A DNA stretch of 64,000 nucleotides from Ottelia alismoides. Taxonomy: Eukaryota; Streptophyta; Magnoliopsida; Alismatales; Hydrocharitaceae. Positions 44,660 through 55,839 of this stretch are shown here, piece by piece (positions within the stretch are counted from its first letter, which is position 1; every line of letters begins with the position of its first letter). The notes under the pieces are model-generated. The model worked only from the letters and a program-made list of their open reading frames with translations, had not been told where the DNA came from and searched no databases. Where the stretch lies: NCBI GenBank assembly GCA_037367405.1, contig JAZKJV010011616.1, positions 681,301 to 745,300 of the forward strand. The letters are read 5' to 3'. Made by a program: the position numbers and the translations under genes.

Positions 44660-47600
44660 TCTTTATTCTATCATTTTGGCATCAAAAACCCTAGCAAATG
44701 CCTATAAATAGCATTAATTAGAGCATATTAGCATTCATGCATGTGCATTCAATTAGTGTCTAAAATACTGTAATTAAAGCCAAAATTATAGAATAAATAA
44801 AAGAAAAGAAAAAGAATAAAATATTGTAAATATTTTATGACCCGAAACCCCGAGACCTAGGCATCTTGATGAATAGGTCGACAAGGAATAAAGTAGGGGG
44901 AGATAAGGGCTAAAATACAATAAAAATACCTTCTATCTCATTCATTCTTTATTCATTTTGGGACCTATTTTTGGTTCTACTTTTTATACCTCAAATAAAG
45001 AAACTTTGTACATAAAAGTTGTAGATAATTTTATATAGAAAAATACAAAATTGATTTCACTGAAAAATAATACACAGATAAAAAGTTATGATCTGAATAA
45101 AAATCCAGAATCCCAACTTCCCAGACATGTATCTTGCAAATAAAAACTCTAAATGTACCAAACTCACCTTTAATTGTATATATCTTAAAATAATCTATTT
45201 AATGGAGGTGGTTTCATATTTTTCGGAGCTACAATTTGAAAGTTGAGTTTTTGACCCCTATTGTATACTTGTACAGAATAAAATATTCAATTTATTCTTT
45301 ATTCATTATTTTTATAAATTTATATTTTTATAATTTTGTAATTAATATATATAATAATTATGTGCATTAAAATCAGAATAAAAATGCAAAGAAAACTCAA
45401 AATAAAAATACTTGTATATACAAAACCTAGGTGTAACACCTATATACATACCTGTATAATTACTAATTCTATTTTATTAAATATAAAAACACATCAATAA
45501 AATAAAATAAAAATATAATTATGTGTATGAAAGTATGTTATAATTATATAAATTAATAATCAAAAATAAATAAATTAAAAACACAAAATAAAAAATAAAA
45601 TACTTAAATATATAAATATAGATACCTATAAGGGTATAAAAGGAAACTTATAATTATTAATCTTATAAAAATATATAAAATTCATAATAAAATAATACAT
45701 AAAATAATAAATACTTTTTATTAAATAACCAAGAAATAATTAATTCATTTACTATTTTAAAAAGATTTTTTAAAGCATTTTTTCGAGCTTTTTCCTGGTT
45801 GGTCCACGTGGACCAACCAGAGGGCTGGAGAGTTGACCCGCGGTCAACTGTCTGACCCCAGCCTGTTCATTGTCAGAGTTGCATTTTTTGGCGTTTTCTC
45901 CGATTTTTGGAGATCACGTCTTTCATCCTTTGATGTCGAAGTCTTCACGACTTTTGTAGTCCTACCATAGGGCATACTCGCCCAAGTGTTTTTTCGACCT
46001 TCGGGTCGTTGCATCTCCCGATACGCCTCGATCAAGGAGCCCACTCGACCATTGTTTCAAAAACATCCCCAAACCTTCCATTGGACCTTGAACCCTTCTT
46101 TGACCTAGCCGCTCCCTTCCTTCTTGCGTTCTGGACTGGAGGCCGTGACAGGGCCTCCTCCAACCATCTAGAAAGGCCGCGCGTGGCCGGGAGGCACTTC
46201 CACCATCTCCGGCGGCGAGCTGCCATGAGGTCCCATATCTCACGGTGCACAACCGCTTGAGGTCATCATTTTCGTTCCTTTTTCTTGCATTTTCTTAGCT
46301 AGATTAACATTAGGATTAATCCATCCCTTTTCCCTTCGATTCACACGCAACCCATTGTCACGCCGTTACCTCGTCGGAGCTTGCTCTGGCGAGCTCCTAC
46401 CCACGCCATAGACCACCCAAATCATCTGAGCTCGCCCTGGGACCACCTTCTGCCTTGTGCTCTTTGCTTGCAGGTGCCAGGTGCGAGAGGACCCTCTTGG
46501 GGGGGGGGTCGAGTTTTGCTGCAGATTGAACAACCTAGAGCACCCTCCTCCTGCGATCGCTGTGGCGTGCGTCGGTGGTTAACTCGCCATTTTGAAGACG
46601 TCTTTTGTTAGAGGAAGCTTCCAGGAAACCTTCGCGACCGTCGTAGGGGCTCCTCGCTGTTGGAGGAGCTCGAATCATCGATTCAAATCTCACCGGAGGC
46701 CGGTTCTCCCCACGTTCATCCAAGCACCTCCCGGGCCATCGATCTTGGCCGCGTTCTTCATGGAGCACAGGTGGCATCGGATTGAGGGCACCAACGTCGT
46801 CCGATCGTCACACACGTTTTAATCTGGGCCGTTTGCACGCGAAGGGGTATCAGCCTGTAGATTCGCGACACGTGTTTAAGTGACAAACCATCCGCCGTTG
46901 GATCGCACTATTGACTGGGTATTTTGCTACTTAACCCAGGCTACTTTTTGTATTTAAAACTACTGCTTATACTTTCCTTTGCCACTATTTTTTTGTAATA
47001 ATTGCATAGACATCCACGCACTTCTCAGATTTGCATCTAGGCCCGAGTCCTCGTCACCTCACGTGACTTGGGCACGTGTGGAGCGGGACTTTTGCGTTCA
47101 GGCCCCTTCATTTTGTATTATTTCTGCGACGTCCAGATATTAGTTTGTAACGTTGTAACATTTTTGGGTATTTTGCAAATCCGCCTTTAACTTTGAGATA
47201 ATTATACTTGTGCCCCTGCCATGTCACGTGCCTCTTGCACGTGACGTTGGCAGTTTTGCACTTATATCCTAGCGCTTATTGTCTGTTCGGATTTAGCCCC
47301 CAAAGTTTTTATTTTAGTACAATATTTTGTGAGAAATTTACATGCAGGCCCTCAGTCTTTCCCATAATTACATAAATGCCCTGCATGCATGTAGTTTATT
47401 TTTGCTTCTTGTATTTTTTGCATGCATCTATATAACCCCAAAAAATCCCCAAAAATCACATTATGTTCCTGCTGCAGTGTAATATCTCACCATATTTTTA
47501 TTTTTCATATTTCTTGCATTTCAGTATTTACTAAAAATCAAAAACTTGCTTTTTGCCCACTGTCTAGCTTAGAAAATACCCAAAAAATAGTAAAATACCT

Positions 47601-48467
47601 AGAAAAATTCCAAAAAAATTATCTACTGTGTATTTTAACCTATTTTATTGTCAATCCAAAAACCACTAAAAATCTCAAAAGAAAAACCTTAAAAATTTGA
47701 AACTACCTAAAAACTTCAAAAAAATCTAGAAAATTATAGAAAACTATAAAAAATGCAAACTCAACTCCTGTAGGTTCTATTTTTTATCCTCTTTACTTTA
47801 AAAATAGTTTGCAAAATTTTGGTGGTTGTTTGATAATTTTAATTCCCACTTTACCCCCATCCAGTAGCTAATTCACTGTTTTGTTGTATTTCAGTGTTTA
47901 AAAATACCAAAAACATTATGAAAAATACCCAAAAATCACAAAAATAGTAGAAAATTATTAAAATACCAAAAAGATTTTAATTCTGAATTTTTGACTATTT
48001 TTGCATATTTTTATAAATCTTGTAGCACCTCTTTTATCACCTTGTTTATATAGTCCCTTATTGAAAAAGAAAAAAATATAATATAAAATTACAAAAATCA
48101 AAAAATTAAAAATCAAAATTCCAAATTAAAAATTAAAAAAAAATAAAAAAATAAAAATTAAAAACCCACAAAAATCCTTGCTTTGCATAGTGTAGACATC
48201 ACTTCACTTTCACTCTCACACACATTAGTTTGATCTACCCTGTTTGCTCCCTGTGTTCGAACTCTCTACGTACTTGCTTGCTATACATATTTTATGTAGA
48301 GTTAAAAATAAATTTTAACTTCACATTGCTTGTCATTGCTTGATATCTATAGTGTGGGTTAATTGTTGATTTTAGTCCAGGATTCATTGCGGGTCACCGC
48401 AGCGACCTCGGTTGTCTCCATCTTGTGTGAGACATCATTTTAGACTCCGTGAAATTTGGCTAAATCA
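44639..48467 (+). repeat. 3' LTR of element C
   Basis: 3.829 kb, colinear with 34666-38490 with scattered substitutions and small indels. Boundary palindrome at 45795-45820, W-box pair at 45831-45849, G-boxes near 47057 and 47225-47243. Ends TAAATCA at 48467. Confidence 0.96.
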
Positions 48468-48472
48468 GTCGC
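48468..48472. repeat. Target-site duplication of element C, right copy (GTCGC)
   Basis: Identical to 34661-34665. Confidence 0.93.
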
Positions 48473-49559
48473 CTCAACAGTCAGATCAAAACAAGTCACC
48501 ATATGCAAATTCTGATAACTATGAATCTACTTGTACTATGTAAGTGAAATATAGCTCCCCACATCAGAAGTGACAAAGAACAACCTCGTCTTAGAAAGGT
48601 GACCCTAATTCCCCACTCTACTTACTCTTTCCTCAAGGTGCGAGGTATTTCTTTCCATGTTCAAGTACATGTTGTGTCCACAATTAAAGGGGAGAGAAGA
48701 TAGAAGAATAAGAAGAAAATTGGAGTGTGGCTAGTGCAGACATCTCCTTGCGAAGCCGGCCAGTGTAGCCAGTTTCCACTAAGCTATGTAGGTTCTCTAA
48801 AGCTGGACCAATGTTGTCAATATACTTTTTTTATTGGAATATTTTTGGCTTCTATTTTGAGTAAATAATTGTTGCATTGCATTGCATTGATCATATTGTG
48901 CCACAGTAGACATAGAATCTTTGTTTCTGATCATGTTTTGGGTTCTTAGAAAAAATTGTGCCAGCAGACCATCCCTCATCTGAAGCTTTATTTCAACCCA
49001 TAGCTTCCGTCTTTAGATGCCCATCACACTAGACTAGGTTGGGGTGTACTGGCCACTTAAAGTTAGTATGTTTGTTTCCATTCACGTGTGTCTCTTGCTA
49101 GAGGATTCTACCCCTCACCACCTCATCAATGAAGTGCTATGTGCAAAGTGCTTACCCAAGTGAGGTCACTTTTTAAACGAATCATGCTTGTATATGAAAT
49201 ACTCTACTTAGACCAATCAAGATGACATGTGAACATAGTATTGTGGATCCAAAGAAATAAATCACTATGACCTGAAAAGTCTCAACTCCAGTTCCTATAA
49301 GGTTTCTCTTAAATTAAGTAGATTAAAAGAACACTCATTTTTTTCAGATAGTTTAGGAATCTATATCTTTTTGAAAAATGAAAAGGATTTTCTAAGATCT
49401 TTTTACATTTTATGCATTTTATCTTCTACAATTTTTATGGAGCTTTTTTTATAGAGTAAGAGGATTATACATATGTAAAAGGAATTTACTAACATTTTAT
49501 ACCCACTTTATAAAAAAATTATAGAAAAATATATAGAATATGGTACATATTTTATACAA
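48473..49559 (-). mobile_element. Element D, right part (3' noncoding block)
   Basis: Resumes D: CTCAACAGTCAGATCAAAACA matches CTCAACAGTTAGGTCAGAACA at 6179 in A. Conserved to about 49330, then AT-rich sequence to about 49560. No coding content; the minus-strand open frame at 48797-48979 is not conserved. Confidence 0.7.
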
Positions 49560-50855
49560 GATTTTATAAAAAGAATTTTTATTTACAGATTCTATGTACA
49601 AATTTTTAACCCCTCACCTTATTTATTATTACATGAATGTCCCTATAAACTTGATAATTTTTATATATGCTTTTCGAATTTTTATAAATAGTTATTGTGT
49701 CAAAAAATTATGCAAACTAGGAAAAATAACTTATATTTCATGTCATGTATTTTATTTAGCATTTTTCTTGTAATATTTATTAAAATAAAAAAGAACTCTT
49801 TTATTCCTTCTTTAGCTTTAAAATTAAAATAACATTAAATTTCCCTTAAAAATTCAAAAAAACTAGATAGTGTTTATTAGTGTATTTTATCACTACAGAC
49901 CAAAAATCACAAAAAATATATAAAAGAAATACCAAAAAATAGAAAGCCCTCCCTAACCCTAAAAAGATAGAAAATATTCTCATGTTTTCTATCATATATA
50001 TTACTATATATTTAAAATAGTTTTGAGAAATTTTGGACTTATTTTATATTTTTAAACCTCAAAACTTTTCGGCCTATCTATTTATTCTCTGATTTGACAT
50101 ATTTTAGACTTAAAAATTACATAAAATTAACATAATTCATTAAAAAAAATCTTAAAAATAGAATAAGATATAAAAAATCATAAGGACATTTTATTTTATT
50201 ATTATAGACCATATCTATTTATATTTATAAGTAGGATACCCTATATTATATTTATATATACAGTTATTTTTATTATTAATTATTGTAAATGCTAGTAATA
50301 TATTTGAAATACTTTAAAAAGGATTATTCCTACTTGTATTTACTGATTTTTATATAATTATTATATGTATTATATATATTACCTATATTATACATATTAC
50401 ATTATAAATTGATATATATATCTTCATTATATATTAAAAAGAAAAGGGACTTAAACATTAGAAAAATATAAAAAGAAAATAAAAGTTATAAAATAAAAAT
50501 TAAGAAAATAATAGATTAAAAATAATAATAATAAAAAAAATAAAAAATACACAAAAACATTAAGTACATAGTAACTAAATATATACAAGATATACAATAT
50601 TGATTAGAGATAAATAATAATACCGCTACACTCGACTATTCCTTGTGTTTGACACCCTACACATACTTGACCACTATACACATTTATTTGTAGGGTTTAT
50701 TATAAATTTAGGCCCTGCATTGCTTTGATTTGTTTTAACATTTTCTATTGTAGATTAATTATTGATTTACTTGTCTCTCATGAGCGGTCACCTCATCGAT
50801 AGTGCCCTTGCCTTGTTAGCGCACAAGACAGCCTCTGTAGCATATTGATTCATCA
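49560..50855 (+). repeat. Fragment H: plus-strand LTR 3' portion
   Basis: U5-type sequence in the opposite orientation to D. The segment from about 50630 (TTCCTTGTGTTTGACACCC, CATACTTGACCACTATACA, GTAGGGTTTATTATAAATTT, TAGATTAATTATTGATTT) parallels the LTR ends of B and C. About 2.4 kb of LTR is missing on its left, and no PBS follows on its right. Boundaries approximate. Confidence 0.65.
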
Positions 50856-51419
50856 TACGCTCAAGATGATGATTAGGAGGCCTATCCTTCGGTCATTCTT
50901 CAAATATTTGTCATACAAAATATTCATCCTTGTTTATGTGAGAGCCACCACATGTGGTATCAATCAACCTTTGACTTTCTTAGTTTAGACACTTAAAGAA
51001 ATGTTGGACCAGGCTGATCATTGGAATATGATGGTGGGGGCACTTTTCTTTTAAATCCTTGAATCTCTCCTTGGCTTAAAGTATGTACACATGGGGTCCT
51101 TGGGAAAAATCATGATGGGGGCGCGCATACGATTCAACCGACCCAAGGGATAGAATTTATGTAGGAACGCTGACTTGTGTTCCTGCCAAGCTGTCACTAC
51201 CTCCTCCAAATGATTAATATAGTATATAGCCTTACCTTGGAGGCTAAAGGGAAAGGCAATCATCTTGACTGCATTTAACATGATGTTCAGGTAGTGAGTA
51301 GTGCCACATATGTCACCAAACTGATGTAGATGGATGTAGGGTCCCTCATTTGTGTTCCCGTAGAGCGAAGGATGAAGACACAGGAGTTTTTGCATCAGCA
51401 CAAAGTGTCCTTGTATCAT
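50856..51419 (-). pseudogene. gag: Gag capsid-core fragment
   Basis: Minus strand, open from 51419 to 51051: HPSLYGNTNEGPYIHLHQF, AFPFSLQGKAIYYINHLEEV, AFLHKFYPLGRLNRM, then (after stops or a shift) KCPHHHIPMISLVQHFF, SQRLIDTTCGGSHINK and QIFEE. This is a retrotrans_gag core of Athila type, closest by eye to the gag of B. Its N-terminal part is cut exactly where the LTR of E begins. It could belong to D or to another element. Confidence 0.8.
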
Positions 51420-53810
51420 TGGAATTTGGATCCACTATAGCATCTTTCCATTATTTATTCGCCAACTATCGAGGAGACAGTCGTGAGGTCACACAGACGA
51501 ACCTCAATCGTTGTGATGGTCGCTCACGACAACCGATGAATAAAATAATAATCAGCCCGCACAATATAAAATCAAGCAATCAAGTCAAGGATTGAATCGA
51601 AATATCTTATTATAATATAGAAAATATAATAATTACACAAAAATAAAAAAATACCTAATGAATAGTCCTTTTTTAAAAGGATCTAAAATATTTATAAGGT
51701 ATTTATATAATTGGTAGTAATATTAATTACATATAGCTATATATAGGTATCTTATCCAATATAGGGTATTATTATTATAAATATAGCTATATTTAATCAA
51801 ATTATCAAAAAAAGTATTTTTGTGTTATTTACATTTTTCTTATTCTTTTCATTTTTCATGATTTTTTGCTAATTTCTTAGTATTGTTGAAGTCCAAAATT
51901 TACAAAATCAAGGACTTTTGAAATCGAATGAATTGATTTTAGATTTAGAAATAGCAAAAGGGTCAAAATTTTGCAAATCATTTTTAATATGTAGATAATA
52001 ATATATAGAGATTAGAAACTAATATTTTTGGATTTTTCATAAATATTTTACATTTTTTTTGGGTTAGAAGATGGTTTTGATTTTCATGGTTTTCTTTCGA
52101 TATTTTTTTGTGATTTTTTGTCTAGAGTTGTAAAATATAGTAATAGATAATACCTAGTTTTTTTTGGAATTTATAGAGAGGTTTTATAATTTTTTTTGTA
52201 ATTTTATCTCTAAACAGGGATTAAAGAGGATGTAAATGTTTTTTCATAACTGGAAATTACAAGGTAAACGCCGAATAAATTTCAAAGGATGAATAAGCAT
52301 AATATCTCACATTTCCTTTTATTTTTTCATATTTTTTTCATGTGAAGGGGCTATTTAATAAAAAGAGGTATAAAAATAAATACACATAAGTGGAAGGCAT
52401 ATTTATGGAATATAATTAAAATCCTGGGGCATGGTGCAAAAACACTAGAAAGTTTGAACATGAACTTGATTTTTATATATTAACTAACAATAACAAAACC
52501 CGTAGAGGTGCAATCATAAAATACACAGTTCGTGTGGGGGGCACATGAACTGAGTTGGCATTGGTCCTTTTTGCAATATACAAAACATACCGGGGTTGGA
52601 CCGTAATTGTTCCACTAAATTTTACACCCCATAAAATACTAACAACACTATTTATGCAATAAAAAAAGATAGGGGTGTGCACGTAAAAAACCTCTTAAAC
52701 GCTCGTGATGGGAGGGCTGATACACGACCACAGGGCGATCTAGATGGTTGTTGTGGACATCGGTTAACCCTTTGAGTCAGCGGCCCAAATTAGATCTGGG
52801 TCGAGGGTTGCATCTGATGGTCCTTGATGGCTCACGGAGATCGCCTCAAGAATGAGGCCCCGCCATGCCTCCTTTCTCCAATGTGATCAACTCCCCAGCT
52901 TCCTGGAGCTTTACTCTTGTGGCAGGTGCTTTTACAAGGTCCAAAGCTTGTTGAGAGAGCCTTAAAAGTTTGTTGTCCAAATCCCCTGTTAAAAGCTTAA
53001 GATAGAGATCCTGATGATATTTGTTGTCACATACCTACCCCAAAATGTTAAGGGGGATGAGGGCTATCTTCTCTACCCTCTATTGAAGCTATCAAAGCAT
53101 TGGGAGGACATGGTGGTGGGACTCTGGTGGAGGCGATGGAGGTGGAGCCTAGTGAGGTGATTCCTTGCAGGATTCACATGGGAAACATAGGTGTATTGTC
53201 TAGAAGGCGGTGGGGAATGTAATGGAGGTGGAGTGAGGTTGTAACTTGGTCGGAGGAACGTGAATTTGGTGCTGGAGCTGAAGGACCATCGATTTTTTAT
53301 TTCTCAAATTACATTAAAGGTGTGATTAAAAGTAGAAAATAAACATGATTCTTTGCTACTGGAACTAAAATCAAGCTAAGGAAACATACCTAGCAACTCA
53401 ATGAGATCACGAGCTCGGAATAGGGAAGGCTCGCTAAAGAAGATGACCAGTGGAATCGGATCAGAGACTTCACCACATTATCATGTCGCAAGGGTCTGGA
53501 GCAAATCCTACTATCACCAGGAGCACAATAGAGAGTTCCTTTGGGGGTTTCAGTTTCTTAAGGAAGATCAAAAAAAGGAAGGAAGGATAGTGATGTATAT
53601 TTATCGCGATGGACTCCAGCCAAAAAGATGAAGAAGTGGTGGGCAGATCAAGTGCAGTTTGTGGAGATGCTAGCATGGGTGAGGGAGAAGTACGAAATGG
53701 CTCGAGATTGGTGAGGATCTCGAGGAAGATAGAAGCATGGTAGAAGTGTGACAAAGGGAAGAAGAAAGCCCTCCCATGATTCTGACACGGGCGGCTTCAA
53801 AGGATGTATA

Positions 53811-53827
53811 GTTGACCTAGGGTCAAC
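53811..53827. promoter_or_regulatory. Facing W-box cores in the E LTR
   Basis: GTTGACC-TAG-GGTCAAC, nested in a wider pair GCTTCAAA (53793-53800) and TTTGAAGC (near 53829-53836). A decayed relative of the C palindrome, TCCACGCTGACCAACCTG, lies about 20 bp further. Confidence 0.6.
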
Positions 53828-54760
53828 GTTTGAAGCGATCTTATTGTTCCACGCTGACCAACCTGATAAATCCAAGTCGAAAATACCTTTAAAAATGGAT
53901 AACATATAACAATGAAATTATTTAACTTTTTGTTACAATTTTTTTATAAATTCATGCAATATTTTATATATTTTTTATTTATTTTTTCGATGTCATTTCT
54001 CAGAATTAATATTTTGTAGTAAAATATATGTATAAATACATGAATTTTGGATTTTTTTTATTTTTATTTTGTATTGTATAGTTTATTTTTTTATACATGT
54101 ATTTTACATATTTTTTATTTTGTACATATTTACATATTTTTATTGTATTTTTTAGTTTATATTTATTACTTAATAAATAATGTATATGTTCATTGTAGGT
54201 GTATACAGATGTATTTCATCTATGTATTTAGATAAATTATTTATTTGGATTTTTTGATGGTTTTAATTCATCTTAATTATGAATTCATTTTTCAAATAAT
54301 ATTTATAAATTTTATAAAAATAAAAGAATTTGAAAAAACAAATAATAAATATATTGATTAAAATATACATGTATATTGCACAATATGGCCGAAAACCTAA
54401 CTTTTGCATCTTAGATTCAAATTAAATGAAAGCACTTCATTAAATAACTTATTAATAGTTATATACAATTAAAGGTAATTTGGTCGATTTCGATACAACA
54501 TGGAGACGATAAGAAGATACAAGTCTGTGAAGTTTTTGTTTTCGCTTTTTAGAATGTAACCTAGGCACACTATACATTATTTTTATTGAAATCAATTTCG
54601 TATCTTTTATTGTATTTTATCTGTAATATCCATGTTGAGACTTTTATTATTTGAGGTTTAAAATAATAATATAAAATAGATGCCAAAAATAAATTATGGA
54701 TGAATTAAAATTAGGGTTTTATGTATGGCTTTCTATGTATCTTTGTATAGTTCTTGTGTC

Positions 54761-54819
54761 TATCTCCCCCTACTTTATTCCTTGTCGACCAAGTCATCAT
54801 GCTGACTGGGTCTGGGGGT
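54761..54819 (-). repeat. Internal PPT-like motif in the LTR of E
   Basis: Minus strand GACAAGGAATAAAGTAGGGG then GAGATA, preceded by a partly paired GACCCAGTCAGC/GACTTGGTC segment. Same relative position as in C, D and F. Confidence 0.6.
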
Positions 54820-55003
54820 CTTGGATTAATGAAAACCTATGGTGGTCAATTTCTTTTTCTCTTTTTTCTTTATTCTTTTATTTTGGAATTAAATACAATA
54901 AAAATAAATTATTCTATTTAGTAGTTTGTACAACCAAAATGCATTTAGCCACAGGTTTACGACCAACATAAATGAACAAAGTTTATGAAATGGATATTCA
55001 TCA

Positions 55004-55839
55004 CCCCCTTTTACTTGCCTTTACTAGTCCAAGCAAACACTTATGCATATACATGCATAAAATAAAATAAAGAAAACAAAGAAAAAATGGATCGATTTTA
55101 ACTCTTGAACTTGTCTTCACAGAATGAAAGTTAGGAGATCAGACGGAACACTAGATTTTAGTGTGGTCCGAACCTGATTGGAATCTGGACTTGAAACACA
55201 ACAACCTTTGAAATCAACAAAAGTCTTGCCAAGTCTCCTCAAAAGTTAGGCTAGAATAGATCGATCTCATATGCAGACCCTTATGACTATGAGTGTATCT
55301 TGTACAGTCTGTATGTGATATATACCTCTTCGCTGAAGCGGTAAAAGTCAGGCTTCTCCAACATGGTGACCCTAATTCCCTAATCCAATAACTCTTTCGT
55401 CGAGAAGAGAAGTATTTCCTTCTAAGTTCAAGTATAACTAGCTCAAGAAGACGAGATGGAGAAGAGAAGAGTCTGTAGACAATATAGCTACCTATCCTAG
55501 GATGCTTGGTCAATGTAACCAAGTCATCTAGCTACAGGCTCACATGTATTTGACTTTTAAGTTCAAGCGTGCTTGTTGACTATATACATTCTCCGACGGA
55601 AATAATTTTTTTCTTGATTTTTCCCATATATATTATTTACAACATCAGTTACATATGGACAAGTTCATCTTGAACCGATAAATTATCCCTCTTTTAAAGC
55701 ATTATTGCAACCCATAGCATTTGTCATTAGACCTCATGGCTATTGACTTCTAATGTTTCCATTTGCATGTGTCTCATGCAGAAAAATCCTGCCCTCCACC
55801 AATTCAACTGAGCTAAGCAATGTGTAGGGTGCAGGTGTG
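55004..55839 (-). mobile_element. PPT and 3' noncoding block of element E, interrupted
   Basis: PPT on the minus strand AAGTAAAAGGGGG (55016-55004), upstream hairpin decayed (TTTGCTTGGACTAGTAAA). The block to 55839 aligns with 59580-60440 of F and then stops abruptly where the LTR of F begins. No coding content. Confidence 0.75.

Larger units (their letters stand above)
34666..48467 (+). mobile_element. Element C: non-autonomous LTR element with one intact gene
   Basis: 13.8 kb, complete: 5' LTR 34666-38490, perfect tRNA-Asp PBS, 1.3-kb leader, one 718-codon gene (39850-42006), PPT-like hairpin array (42069-42700), TTTGAAAA-rich tract, 3' noncoding block, PPT, 3' LTR 44639-48467, and a 5-bp duplication GTCGC. 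No capsid, RT, RNase H or integrase sequence exists between gene and PPT. LTR ends, PBS, array and PPT match the autonomous element A, so an A-like partner is the likely source of enzymes. The LTRs of C resemble each other visibly more closely than those of A do, so it is the younger insertion. Confidence 0.95.
51420..55003 (-). repeat. LTR of element E (3' LTR)
   Basis: About 3.58 kb. In sense it starts at 55003 with TGATGAATATCC, directly preceded by a PPT (55016-55004), and ends near 51420. U5 landmarks near 51470-51560 align with the LTR end of C and F. AT-rich flanks; GC-richer middle about 52690-53870. Left boundary is inferred from alignment with F and C. Confidence 0.8.

Noticed and set aside
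55214..55522. 102-codon frame in the 3' noncoding block of E, and similar ones at 44068-44373 and 60385-60585
   Set aside because: The blocks are homologous, but the frames lie on different strands or phases, so they are chance openings.
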